Assembly: GCA_023138835.1 (NCBI GenBank)
Contig: JAGLOP010000002.1
Span: 151,432-215,431 of the forward strand
DNA: 64,000 bases
Origin: Arcobacteraceae bacterium
GTDB taxonomy: Bacteria; Campylobacterota; Campylobacteria; Campylobacterales; Arcobacteraceae
Direction: 5' to 3'
Shown here: in pieces, positions 27,092 to 37,654 of the stretch
Position numbering within the stretch: position 1 is the first letter of the stretch
How the letters are laid out: every line of letters starts with the position of its first letter
The notes under the pieces: model-generated
The model's input: only the letters and a program-made list of their open reading frames with translations
Told to the model about the DNA's origin: nothing
Database searches by the model: none
Made by a program: the position numbers and the translations under genes

Positions 27092-27877
27092 TTATCCACT
27101 TAACCCTTGTCTCATAGCTTCTATTAAACTTTTATCAGCTTTACAACCAGTAAACAGTTCAAACGCAATAACACCTTGAAAAAGGAGCATATCTTCCCCG
27201 TCTTTAAACTTAAGTCCTTTTTCTTTGGCAAAAGTTAAAAATGGTGTCATTTTTCCATAAATACAATCAATGGCATAAGTTGAATTTTCTAAAATATTTT
27301 CTAATATTTCTTTAGGAGCAGGGTAGTTGTCATCTTTTAATCCAGCACTTGTAGAGTTAATAACTAAGTCATATTTATCACAATCAAAATTATCCCAATT
27401 ATATGTTTTACAACCTAATTTTTTAAAGAATTCTAATCTTCCTTCACTCCTATTTATCACTGTTGTATCGATTGAAGCACCTTTAAATGCTACCGCAATT
27501 GCTTTGGCTGTTCCTCCTGCTCCTAAAATTAAAGCAGACTTTATATCTCCAAACTCTTCAATAGCCATCATAAATCCAGGTGCATCTGTGTTGTATGCGA
27601 TTACTTGTCCATTTTCATTTATATAAGTATTAACCGCCCCTATCTCTTTAGCTAATCCACGAACTTCATCGGCAAGTTTAAAAGCATCTTCTTTATGCGG
27701 TACAGTTATATTTGCTCCGGCGATTTCATTGGCTAAAAAGTTTTGTTTAAGTTCATTCCCGTCTTCCAAATGAGTTTTAGTATAGTTTCCATCAAAATTA
27801 ATTTTTTTAAATCCTGCGTTGTGCATTTGTGGTGATTTTGAATGTTCTATCGGATTGCCGTAAATTGTGAAGTTCAT
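27092..27877 (-). CDS. aroE: Shikimate dehydrogenase
   Basis: NADPH-dependent fourth step of the shikimate pathway. Shikimate-binding SKSP (residues 14-17) and TVPHKED (Lys) are present, as are ILGAGGTAKAI (dinucleotide loop) and VINRSEGR for NADP choice, and the end block GEDMLLFQGVIAFELFTG. The length of 261 residues is normal. It lies 33 bases upstream of rnz on the same strand and is divergent from dbpA. Confidence 0.94.
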   Translation of the reverse strand: MNFTIYGNPIEHSKSPQMHNAGFKKINFDGNYTKTHLEDGNELKQNFLANEIAGANITVPHKEDAFKLADEVRGLAKEIGAVNTYINENGQVIAYNTDAPGFMMAIEEFGDIKSALILGAGGTAKAIAVAFKGASIDTTVINRSEGRLEFFKKLGCKTYNWDNFDCDKYDLVINSTSAGLKDDNYPAPKEILENILENSTYAIDCIYGKMTPFLTFAKEKGLKFKDGEDMLLFQGVIAFELFTGCKADKSLIEAMRQGLSG

Positions 27878-27924
27878 AGTTGACCTTTTAATAAAATATT
27901 TGTAATTTTATCTTAATATTCAGG

Positions 27925-27930
27925 TATAAT
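27925..27930 (+). promoter_or_regulatory. -10 element directly before dbpA (leaderless start candidate)
   Basis: TATAAT ends 5 bases before the dbpA ATG at 27936. The message would start at or inside the start codon, and no ribosome binding site is visible. Confidence 0.5.
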
Positions 27931-27935
27931 GGCTT

Positions 27936-29315
27936 ATGCAAAATACAAATAATAAATTTAATCAATTAAAAATACCATCAACGATGGTTGATACTTTATC
28001 ATCTCTAAATTATACTGAGATGACACCTATTCAAGCAAAAAGTTTGCCTTTTATTTTAGAGGGTCGGGATGTAATAGCAAAAGCTAAAACAGGAAGTGGT
28101 AAAACTGCTGCTTTTGGTATTGGCGTTTTAAATAAACTTAATGTCAAGAGATTTAGAATTCAAACCCTGATTTTATGTCCTACACGGGAGTTAGCTGACC
28201 AAGTGGCTTCGGAACTGCGAAGAATAGCACGATTTACACATAATATTAAGATTTTAACTTTATGCGGCGGAGTGCCTTATAATCCTCAAATGCACTCACT
28301 TTCTCATCAAGCTCATATTATCGTTGGAACTCCAGGACGAATTTTAAAGCATCTAAAAGAGGATAACTTTACACCTGAACATATTGAGACTTTAGTTTTA
28401 GACGAAGCTGACAGGATGCTTGATATGGGATTTAGTGATGATATTAATGAAATAATTTCTTTTATTCCTAAAAATAGACAAACTCTTTTATTTTCAGCAA
28501 CATTTCCTGAAGATATTGAAAGTTTGAGTAGAGATATCTTAAATAATCCTCAAACTATAGAGGTAGAATCAACGCATGAACAATCAATAATACAACAAGA
28601 TTTTTACAAAGTTGAAGAGTATAAAAAAGTCAATGCTGTACAAAAGATTTTAAATCATTCACAAGCTTCTTGTGTAGTGATATTTTGTAATACAAAAATT
28701 GCTTGTAATGAATTAGCCGATGACTTGTATGATGCAGGTCTTTCAACACTTGTGCTTCATAGTGATTTAGATCAAAGAGAACGAAATGAAACTTTAGTAT
28801 TGTTTGCTAATAAAAGTTATCCTATTCTAATCGCAACTGATGTGGCAGCAAGGGGTCTTGATATCAAAGATATTGATTTAGTGATTAACTATGATTTACC
28901 ACACGACAACGAGGTTTATATACACAGAATTGGACGAACAGCAAGAGCAGGTGCAAAAGGTCGTGCTGTTAATCTTGTAACTAATGAAATACAATTTGAT
29001 GAGCTCCAAGAGTATTTAGGTACAGATATTGTTGAAAAAGAAATTGATGATTTAGATAATGATAAAAAATATACTATAAAATCTAAATATTCTACTATTT
29101 TTATAAATGGCGGCAAAAAAAGTAAAGTTAGGGCAGGGGATATTTTAGGAGCTTTAACTGCTGGAGTAGGGATAGATAAAAGTGATATAGGGAAAATTGA
29201 TATTTTAGACTTATGTTCTTATGTAGCAGTAAAAAAAGGAGTTGAGAAAAAAGCTTTTGACGGTTTGGCAAATGGAAAAATAAAAGGTAAGTATTTTAGG
29301 GTATTTTTAAAATAA
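27936..29315 (+). CDS. dbpA: DEAD-box ATP-dependent RNA helicase DbpA
   Basis: RNA helicase that in E. coli acts on 23S rRNA during large-subunit assembly. All motifs are present: Q motif (TPIQAKSLPF), AKTGSGKTAA, PTRELADQV, VLDEADRMLDMGF, FSATF, ATDVAARGLDI and HRIGRTARAG. The last 75 residues (INGGKKSKVRAGDILGALT onwards) form the DbpA RNA-binding domain, which separates it from other DEAD-box proteins. Length 459 residues, normal. Followed by ppiC after a 38-base gap. Confidence 0.93.
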   Translation: MQNTNNKFNQLKIPSTMVDTLSSLNYTEMTPIQAKSLPFILEGRDVIAKAKTGSGKTAAFGIGVLNKLNVKRFRIQTLILCPTRELADQVASELRRIARFTHNIKILTLCGGVPYNPQMHSLSHQAHIIVGTPGRILKHLKEDNFTPEHIETLVLDEADRMLDMGFSDDINEIISFIPKNRQTLLFSATFPEDIESLSRDILNNPQTIEVESTHEQSIIQQDFYKVEEYKKVNAVQKILNHSQASCVVIFCNTKIACNELADDLYDAGLSTLVLHSDLDQRERNETLVLFANKSYPILIATDVAARGLDIKDIDLVINYDLPHDNEVYIHRIGRTARAGAKGRAVNLVTNEIQFDELQEYLGTDIVEKEIDDLDNDKKYTIKSKYSTIFINGGKKSKVRAGDILGALTAGVGIDKSDIGKIDILDLCSYVAVKKGVEKKAFDGLANGKIKGKYFRVFLK

Positions 29316-29353
29316 TACTATATACTTACATAAATTAAAACAAGGAATAAAAA

Positions 29354-29638
29354 ATGGCAACAGCAAGTGCAAGACATATATTGGTAGAAGATGAGGCAAT
29401 TTGTAGTGATTTAAAGGCGAAAATTGAAAGTGGTGAAACAACTTTTGAAGATGCAGCAAAAAGTTATTCGCAATGTCCATCAGGTGATGAAGGTGGAGCT
29501 TTAGGTACATTTGGTCAAGGTCAAATGGTACCTGAATTTGATAAAGTTGTGTTTAATGATGAAGTAGGCGTTGTTCACGGACCGGTTAAAACACAATTTG
29601 GTTGGCATCTGTTAGAAGTTACCGAAAGAAACGACTAA
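29354..29638 (+). CDS. ppiC: Parvulin-type peptidyl-prolyl isomerase, cytoplasmic
   Basis: A stand-alone parvulin domain of 94 residues: ASARHILVEDE at the start, SQCPSGDEGGALGTFGQGQMVPEFD in two family blocks, and TQFGWHLLEV at the end. No signal peptide, so it works in the cytoplasm like E. coli PpiC. Good ribosome binding site (AAGGAATAAAAA). It is 10 bases before yajQ, so the two are co-transcribed. Confidence 0.92.
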   Translation: MATASARHILVEDEAICSDLKAKIESGETTFEDAAKSYSQCPSGDEGGALGTFGQGQMVPEFDKVVFNDEVGVVHGPVKTQFGWHLLEVTERND

Positions 29639-29648
29639 AGGTTTTAAG

Positions 29649-30152
29649 ATGGCAAAATCAAAAGAACACACATTTGATATCTCTGCAAAGTTAGATATGC
29701 AAGAGATGAAGAATGCGGTTATTCAATCTCAAAAAGAGGTAGATAATCGTTATGATTTTAAAGGCGCAACTAAAACTATTGATTTAAGTGAAGGTAGTAA
29801 AACATTGACATTATTAAGTGATAGTGATCAGAAAGTTGATGCTATGAAAGATATTTTAATCTCTAAGATGAATAAAAGAGGCGTATCAATAAATTCACTC
29901 GAAGAGTTAAAAGCTGAAGATGCCAGCGGTGGAAAAAGGAAGTTTACTTATAAAATAGTTGATACTATTGAAAAAGATGAAGCTAAAACTATTCAAACTG
30001 AAATAAAGCAACTTAAATTAAAAGTAACAGCAGTAAATCAAGGTGATGAGATACGAGTATCCGGTAAAAACCTTGATGATTTACAAAAAGTTATGAAGCA
30101 TTTAAAATCATTAGAGTTAAAAGCTCCTTTGGTATTTGACAACTTTAGATAA
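29649..30152 (+). CDS. yajQ: YajQ-family cyclic di-GMP-binding/nucleotide-binding protein
   Basis: Two-lobed ferredoxin-like fold. Start EHTFDISAKLDMQEMKNAV, central NRYDFKGATKTID and the late RVSGKNLDDLQKVM are standard YajQ text. Length 167 residues, normal. Some members bind c-di-GMP and act in virulence control. The stop overlaps the next start by one base (TAATG), showing coupling. Confidence 0.92.
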   Translation: MAKSKEHTFDISAKLDMQEMKNAVIQSQKEVDNRYDFKGATKTIDLSEGSKTLTLLSDSDQKVDAMKDILISKMNKRGVSINSLEELKAEDASGGKRKFTYKIVDTIEKDEAKTIQTEIKQLKLKVTAVNQGDEIRVSGKNLDDLQKVMKHLKSLELKAPLVFDNFR

Positions 30153-30739
30153 TGTCTAATAAAATTGATGAAATTATAGAGCAGATAAAAACTCTTGAAG
30201 ATGAATTGATCGATGAATTTAAAAATAAAGAAAAAGAATTTTTTTATAAGATAGAAAATGAAAAGATTAAATTTGAACAAGATGTTATTGAAGAGGGTAA
30301 GTCTAAAATAGTTAATTCTATTAAATACTTATCTTCTCTCCCTATTCTAGCAACACTAACTATACCTTTTATCTGGCTTATGATTATTCCTATAATTGTA
30401 ATTGATATTAGTGTAACCATATTTCAAGTTATCTGCTTTCCAATATATAAAATTCCAAAAGTAAAACGAAAAGATTATATTATCATTGATAGATACAATC
30501 TATTTTATTTAGATAAGGTAGAGAAAATAAATTGTTTATATTGTGAGTATTTTAATGGTACAGTAGCTTATGTAAAAGAAATTGCTGGGCGAACAGAACA
30601 ATTTTGGTGTCCAATTAAACATTCAAAACATTTAAAAGATAAACATTCACGATATGATAAGTTTTTTGATTATGGTGATTATAAAAAATATAGCAAAGAG
30701 ATAAAGACAAGAAGATCAGACTTTAACGATCTTAAATAG
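30152..30739 (+). CDS. Membrane protein with coiled N-terminus and Cys pair, unknown
   Basis: Not recognised. Residues 1-50 are highly charged and likely coiled coil (IDEIIEQIKTLEDELIDEF). A strongly hydrophobic double segment follows (about 62-100). The C-terminal part has a CLYCEYFNG pair and a later FWCPIKHSKH, so three Cys and two His could bind a metal; proteins with this CxYCxYxNG arrangement occur as small orphans in many marine bacteria. Translation is coupled to yajQ by a one-base overlap, but the link may be only positional. Confidence 0.6.
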   Translation: MSNKIDEIIEQIKTLEDELIDEFKNKEKEFFYKIENEKIKFEQDVIEEGKSKIVNSIKYLSSLPILATLTIPFIWLMIIPIIVIDISVTIFQVICFPIYKIPKVKRKDYIIIDRYNLFYLDKVEKINCLYCEYFNGTVAYVKEIAGRTEQFWCPIKHSKHLKDKHSRYDKFFDYGDYKKYSKEIKTRRSDFNDLK

Positions 30740-30743
30740 CTTA

Positions 30744-32690
<1,947 letters not shown>

Positions 32691-32753
32691 TTATTATATC
32701 TTCTTTTTATTATCTATGGAATTATACATATTTTTTACTTTATTCATAAACTT

Positions 32754-33431
32754 TTATATACACTTTAGTATTTTAAAATATTCTTCTCTACTTATCTCTT
32801 TTGCACCTAATGATTCTAAATGCTCATTATAAACTTGACAATCTATAAGTTTAATCCCGTTAGCACTTGCTTGTTTACACAAATGATAGAAAGCCATCTT
32901 TGAAGCATCACTAACTTTACTAAACATACTTTCCCCACAAAAAATATCTCCTACCCATACACCATACAATCCACCTACAAGCTCACCACCCAAATAACAC
33001 TCAATGCTAAATGCAATACCTAAGTTAAAAAGCTGGGTATAAGCTTCAATAAACTCATCTCTTATCCAAGTATCATCTTCATGCTTTCTTTTTATATTGG
33101 CACAATTTTTGATAACCTCTTCAAAATTTTCATTTGATTTTATGACAAAGTTTTTATTTTTGATAGTTCGCTTTAAACTTTTAGAAACAATAAAATCATC
33201 TGGATACAATACCATTCTTTTAGCAGGACTAAACCAGTGTATATAGTTATGCTCATCTATATACCAAGGAAACAAACCATTTTCATAAGCATTGATAAGT
33301 CTTTGAGGATGAAAATCTCCACCAACAGCTACTAAGTCATCTTTCATCATATCTAATGTCGGGAAATCAAAATTATCATCATCTAAAAGATAGATTTTGT
33401 GTTCTTTGTCAATTAGTTCCAAACTAAGCAT
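32754..33431 (-). CDS. aat: Leucyl/phenylalanyl-tRNA-protein transferase
   Basis: Adds Leu or Phe to N-terminal Lys or Arg, making N-degrons for ClpS/ClpAP. Signature parts: GLFPWYIDEHNYIHWFSPAKRMVL, ECYLGGELVGGLYGVWVG and GESMFSKVSDASKMAF. Length 225 residues, normal. The start overlaps the end of the methyltransferase gene by 8 bases. Confidence 0.93.
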   Translation of the reverse strand: MLSLELIDKEHKIYLLDDDNFDFPTLDMMKDDLVAVGGDFHPQRLINAYENGLFPWYIDEHNYIHWFSPAKRMVLYPDDFIVSKSLKRTIKNKNFVIKSNENFEEVIKNCANIKRKHEDDTWIRDEFIEAYTQLFNLGIAFSIECYLGGELVGGLYGVWVGDIFCGESMFSKVSDASKMAFYHLCKQASANGIKLIDCQVYNEHLESLGAKEISREEYFKILKCI

Positions 33432-34347
33432 CCCTTTTTTTAAAAACTAAGTTTTTCAAAGCCCGTTCATCATCAACAGCCACAAACTCTTTAACATTTT
33501 CAAGTCGTTTTACAAACTCAAAATCAGGCGCAAACTCTTTAAAAATATCTATGATAAATTGACTGTCTAAATCAGGGGAGTTTAGACAAGCTAATATAAT
33601 GCAATCTTTTGAAGCTAAAGAAGAAAGTTTTTTTATAATCTTTTCATAATCCCTAGAAGCGGCAAAACTTCCTTTTTGAAAGGTTGGCGGGTCTATTATG
33701 ATTAAATCATAGGGACCATTTTTTTTAATTCTTGAAAATGATTTTAAAATATTGTAAGGGAAAAAACTTACATTCTTAGTATCTAAGTTATTTAAATGAT
33801 GATTAGCCCGCCCTGTAGTTAAAGCACCTTTTGCCATATCTATATTTAATACACTTGAAGCTTGTCCACTAATAGCAAATAAACTAAAAGCACAAGTATA
33901 TGAAAATAAGTTTAAGACTTTTTTGTCGCCGGCAATTTCTCGTACAAACTCTCTTCCTATTTTCATATCTGGGAAATATCCACTATTTTGGTTTGATAAA
34001 AGATTAATTTTGATTTTTATACCATTTTCAATTACATACAAATTATCTTTTAATTCTCCTGCAATAATTTGAGCAGTTGTTTTGGGTATATATCTTCGTT
34101 GTAATACTATTGTATTGTGTCTGGTTGTTTTTATAAACTCTTTTAGCATCTCAAATAGTTCAGTTTCTGTATTTTCGTCACACTCAAAATAAAATGTAAC
34201 ACTTAATATATCATCAATAGAATCAATTGTTAAAAATTTCCAATCAGGATACACAGCACCTCGACCATGAAAGAGTCGTTTAAACTCTTGTGTTAAATCT
34301 TGGCTATTCTTTTCTATAATATTTTTAATATCATTTATTTTCAACAT
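33424..34347 (-). CDS. Class I SAM-dependent methyltransferase, RlmK/RlmI-like
   Basis: Predicted RNA (23S rRNA) methyltransferase. VLNLFSYTCAFSLFA is the SAM loop and IIIDPPTFQKGSF the catalytic DPP[TS]F motif found in the RlmI/RlmK/YccW group. The N-terminal 120 residues resemble the accessory domain of the RlmL C-terminal half. 307 residues, without a PUA domain. Overlap with aat suggests an operon. The exact RNA target is not evident. Confidence 0.75.
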   Translation of the reverse strand: MLKINDIKNIIEKNSQDLTQEFKRLFHGRGAVYPDWKFLTIDSIDDILSVTFYFECDENTETELFEMLKEFIKTTRHNTIVLQRRYIPKTTAQIIAGELKDNLYVIENGIKIKINLLSNQNSGYFPDMKIGREFVREIAGDKKVLNLFSYTCAFSLFAISGQASSVLNIDMAKGALTTGRANHHLNNLDTKNVSFFPYNILKSFSRIKKNGPYDLIIIDPPTFQKGSFAASRDYEKIIKKLSSLASKDCIILACLNSPDLDSQFIIDIFKEFAPDFEFVKRLENVKEFVAVDDERALKNLVFKKRDA

Positions 34348-34428
34348 TTCAAAGAAACTCCCAAACTCGTTTTGATATTATATCAAAAAGTAGATATAAT
34401 CACATTTACTAAAATTATGGAGATTATA

Positions 34429-34770
34429 TTGAATTATACAGATATATTTATATTAGGTTGGAATTTAAATGCTTTGATGTTTGTAATTAACCTAATGGTA
34501 GCAATGAGAATTTTAAATTCAAATGATGCAGGAGTATTACACAAAGAGAGTGAAACTTTAAGAGGGCTAAAGGAAGAATTTGACAAGCTTTATCCAAATA
34601 GAAAATATGATGTATTTATCACTTATTTATTCCCGTTTACTGCATTTTTTAGAGTATCATTTAAAATGATAGAGATGAAAATGTTTTTTAGTAAAAATGA
34701 AGGTACACGAATGTATGATTTTATGGTTTATAAATATCAAACAGATATAAACAGAGTAAAAAACAACTAA
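34429..34770 (+). CDS. Small membrane protein, unknown
   Basis: About 113 residues. The N-terminus (DIFILGWNLNALMFVINLMVAM) is a membrane helix; the rest is amphipathic with a second hydrophobic patch (YLFPFTAFFRVSF). I do not recognise a family. The longer open frame begins at 34300 and a nearer ATG is at 34417, but GGAG at 34419-34422 fits a TTG start at 34429, and a TATAAT at 34395 fits transcription beginning near 34407. Confidence 0.6.
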   Translation: MNYTDIFILGWNLNALMFVINLMVAMRILNSNDAGVLHKESETLRGLKEEFDKLYPNRKYDVFITYLFPFTAFFRVSFKMIEMKMFFSKNEGTRMYDFMVYKYQTDINRVKNN

Positions 34771-34773
34771 ATT

Positions 34774-35466
34774 TTACTCAATATTTGTAAGTGTCATTTC
34801 ATATAACCACTTTTGTAAATCTTTCATATCATCATATATATTAAAAGCCCTCGTAGCAACTTCAAAGCTATAAAAAATATCATCTATAGGAAAACTTTTA
34901 TAAGCATACACAGCACCGTAAAGTACTAAATCAATATGATTATCGCACTTTTTAAAGCCCTGCGGCAGCCTTTTAAATTTATGTTCAGGCAAATTATAAC
35001 CTTTAGATTTTAAATCTTCTAAAATATTATAAAGTTCATCTCTTTTTTTCTCATCTTTTAAATATTCTCTAAATGTTTTTAACATAGGCTGTTTAAAGTT
35101 TCTAATACCGCTTGCAATAAAATATTCATCTTTATCAAAGTGCATATAAAAACAACTACTTTGCATCCTATGTCCACTACCTTGCCAAAACAGAAGTCCA
35201 ATTTTACTTTTCATAGGTGTTTTATCTTTGCTAAATCTTACATCACGATAAATTTTAAATAAACTACCACCAACTTTTGGTCTATAATTTATACTTGGTA
35301 CTAAAATCTGAAGAGTTTCACCCATCTCTTCAACAAAAGCTTCGGTTGGATTTCTTATCTCATCTTCCCAAATATGACGATTGTCTTCAAACCATACTTT
35401 TGTATTATTTTCTTTTAGCTCTTTTAAAAAGTCTATACCTTTTTGAGAGAAACCATTAAACTGCAC
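34774..35466 (-). CDS. DUF2461 family protein
   Basis: Matches the DUF2461/TIGR02453 family of unknown function: start FNGFSQKGIDFLKELKENNTKVWFEDNR, then FKIYRDVRFSKDKTPMKSKIG and FYMHFDKDEYFIASGI. 230 residues, normal. The first residues overlap the end of the dipeptidase gene by 11 bases, so the two genes are transcribed together. Confidence 0.85.
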   Translation of the reverse strand: MQFNGFSQKGIDFLKELKENNTKVWFEDNRHIWEDEIRNPTEAFVEEMGETLQILVPSINYRPKVGGSLFKIYRDVRFSKDKTPMKSKIGLLFWQGSGHRMQSSCFYMHFDKDEYFIASGIRNFKQPMLKTFREYLKDEKKRDELYNILEDLKSKGYNLPEHKFKRLPQGFKKCDNHIDLVLYGAVYAYKSFPIDDIFYSFEVATRAFNIYDDMKDLQKWLYEMTLTNIE

Positions 35467-36739
35467 TTATAATATCCTGTATAACTTTATAAACATTATG
35501 CACTGAACTTATCTCACACTCTTCTCTATGGGAATGTGGGAAATAAATATTTGGACCAATTGAGCAAATTTGCATATTTGGATATTTTTCTTTAAATATC
35601 GCACACTCTAATCCTGCATGAATAGCTTCTACACTGGCTTCTTTATTATATTTTTTATATATTCCCAATACTTTAGAAGTAAATTTACTGTAAGTTGGTT
35701 TCCAAGCTGGATATTTACCGCTTGTAGTTACTTCAAAACTAAAGCATTGAAGCAGAGCGGTTGTTTCATCTGTAATTATTTTTAACTCATCATTATCCAT
35801 ACTTCTAGCACTAAGCTGTATTTGAACACCATCAAGCTCATTTGTCACAATAGCAAGATTAATGGAACTTAACACCACTCCCAGCTCTTTATCGTACCCT
35901 CGCACACCATTTGCAAATGTATATAAAAAGTTTAATACATTTTCATCTATCTTTTTATAATGTTCAGTTGATGTATCTAGTTGTTTGACAATCATATTTT
36001 TATGTGTTAAAAGTGGAGCGGTATTTGAAACAATTATTGCTTTGGTAGATTTAGGAATTGAATTGATTCTTTCCCCTCCACTTATATCAAGCAACTCTCC
36101 AGCACACTCTTTTATACTTCGTGCGATTAATTTCAAAGCATTGGGAATATTTTTATCAATATCAACTCCGCTATGCCCTCCATCAAGATTATCAAGAGTT
36201 ATCTCATAAAGCTTTTTATTGTCATCATTTGGTATAAGTTTATCGTTATTATTAGTAGCAAATATATCAACTCCACCAGCACAACCAACACAAATCTCAC
36301 CTTCATCTTCACTGTCAAGATTCAGCATATAAGATGACTTCAATTCAAACTCAATGCCATTAGCCCCAATTAAACCTATCTCTTCATCACAAGTAAAAAG
36401 ATATTCAACATCAGCCCTTTCTTCAATCAAAGCTAACATATAAGCACAGCCAATTCCATTATCTGCACCAAGTGTTGAATTTTTGGCTTTTAAGTATCCA
36501 TCAACTTCTATAATTTCAGGTATTTTACCATCATCTAAACAAACTATATCATAGTGCGACTGTAAGCATATAGCAGGGTTGCCATTAGCTTTAAATATTA
36601 AAATATTTTTAGCACCGTCGATTTTGCAAATATAGTTATTTATTTTAGCAAACTCTTGCAAGTACTCAATAAAAGGCTGGTGTGTTCCACTACATCTTGG
36701 TATTTGTGTTATCTCTTTAAATAGTTCTATTACTCTCAT
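35456..36739 (-). CDS. pepD: Aminoacyl-histidine dipeptidase (M20 family)
   Basis: Cytosolic dinuclear zinc dipeptidase. CLQSHYDIVC (first metal His and Asp), LGADNGIGCAYML (bridging Asp), CDEEIGLIGAN (catalytic Glu-Glu), LNLDSEDEGEICVGCAGG and HAGLECAIF are the standard PepD blocks; FPHSHREE near the end supplies the last His. The length of 427 residues is a little short of the 485 of E. coli PepD, with no key residue lost. Confidence 0.9.
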   Translation of the reverse strand: MRVIELFKEITQIPRCSGTHQPFIEYLQEFAKINNYICKIDGAKNILIFKANGNPAICLQSHYDIVCLDDGKIPEIIEVDGYLKAKNSTLGADNGIGCAYMLALIEERADVEYLFTCDEEIGLIGANGIEFELKSSYMLNLDSEDEGEICVGCAGGVDIFATNNNDKLIPNDDNKKLYEITLDNLDGGHSGVDIDKNIPNALKLIARSIKECAGELLDISGGERINSIPKSTKAIIVSNTAPLLTHKNMIVKQLDTSTEHYKKIDENVLNFLYTFANGVRGYDKELGVVLSSINLAIVTNELDGVQIQLSARSMDNDELKIITDETTALLQCFSFEVTTSGKYPAWKPTYSKFTSKVLGIYKKYNKEASVEAIHAGLECAIFKEKYPNMQICSIGPNIYFPHSHREECEISSVHNVYKVIQDIISAV

Positions 36740-36919
36740 TATTACACCTGCTTATTACATTTTTAATATTATATCTTATTTTACTTTTAAGCTGTAGATT
36801 ATTGTCTGTTAGCTATTTCTATATACAAAAGTACAAGTTATATTTATTATAATATTATATTAACACTTTATTAATACTATCAGGTTAATATTCTGTTAAC
36901 AAAATATAAAAGGTAAAAA

Positions 36920-37654
36920 ATGAAAAAAATTACAATGATAGCTCTTGCAACTTTAGTAGCAGCACCAATGATACTTATGGCAGATATGGATAGATGTGTT
37001 TCATGTCATGGTGTAGACTTTGAAAAACAAGCTCTAGGTGTTAGTAAAATAGTTAAAAATATGTCTGAATTAGAGATAAAAGCATCTCTTGATGGCTATA
37101 AAAGGGGAGAGGGTGGTTCTTTAAAGGATCTGATGATTCAAGAGGTAAACTTAGGTGTTGATACTGATGCTATGGCTGCTGATGTTTATAGTGAGTCTCG
37201 AACTCCTGGCTTTGAAGAACCAAGTGATGAGTTTATATTTCAAAAAAGATTAAGTGTAAGAACATTACATAAACTAAAAAATAATATCAAAAAAGCAGAT
37301 GCAAAAAAAGATATGTCCAAAATAATTTCACAGATAAAATCTGCTGCATTTACAATGTATACTTATGATGACCTTCTTAAAACAAAGATTAACTTTAAAA
37401 CAATGAGTGCAAATAAAACCAAGTTAAATATGGATGATATACTTAAAAAAGTATCAAGCGTTAAGTCATGTGTAGATCATTCATTTAGTGAAGATGAAAT
37501 CGTAAAATGTAGAGTTGACTTTGTAAATCTTGCAGGATCAATCACAAGAGATGAGGAAAAAAAGATAAAAGCAAAATCTAAAGCAAACAAACCACCATTA
37601 TATACAGGCGAGGATGCTGTAGATATGAGTAAATATTTAAAAACTATTCTTTAA
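36920..37654 (+). CDS. Periplasmic monoheme c-type cytochrome-like protein
   Basis: A signal peptide (residues 1-21, cleaved near LMADMD) leads to one CVSCHGVDFEKQALG heme-binding segment and a cytochrome c-553-like start (SKIVKNMSELEIKASLDGYKRGEGG). The remaining 130 residues are charged, helical and without heme motifs or a recognised domain; two further Cys occur (VKSCVDH, VKCRVD). Electron transfer is likely, partner unknown. The upstream 180 bases are very AT-rich with several TTAATA and TTAAC words. Confidence 0.7.
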   Translation: MKKITMIALATLVAAPMILMADMDRCVSCHGVDFEKQALGVSKIVKNMSELEIKASLDGYKRGEGGSLKDLMIQEVNLGVDTDAMAADVYSESRTPGFEEPSDEFIFQKRLSVRTLHKLKNNIKKADAKKDMSKIISQIKSAAFTMYTYDDLLKTKINFKTMSANKTKLNMDDILKKVSSVKSCVDHSFSEDEIVKCRVDFVNLAGSITRDEEKKIKAKSKANKPPLYTGEDAVDMSKYLKTIL

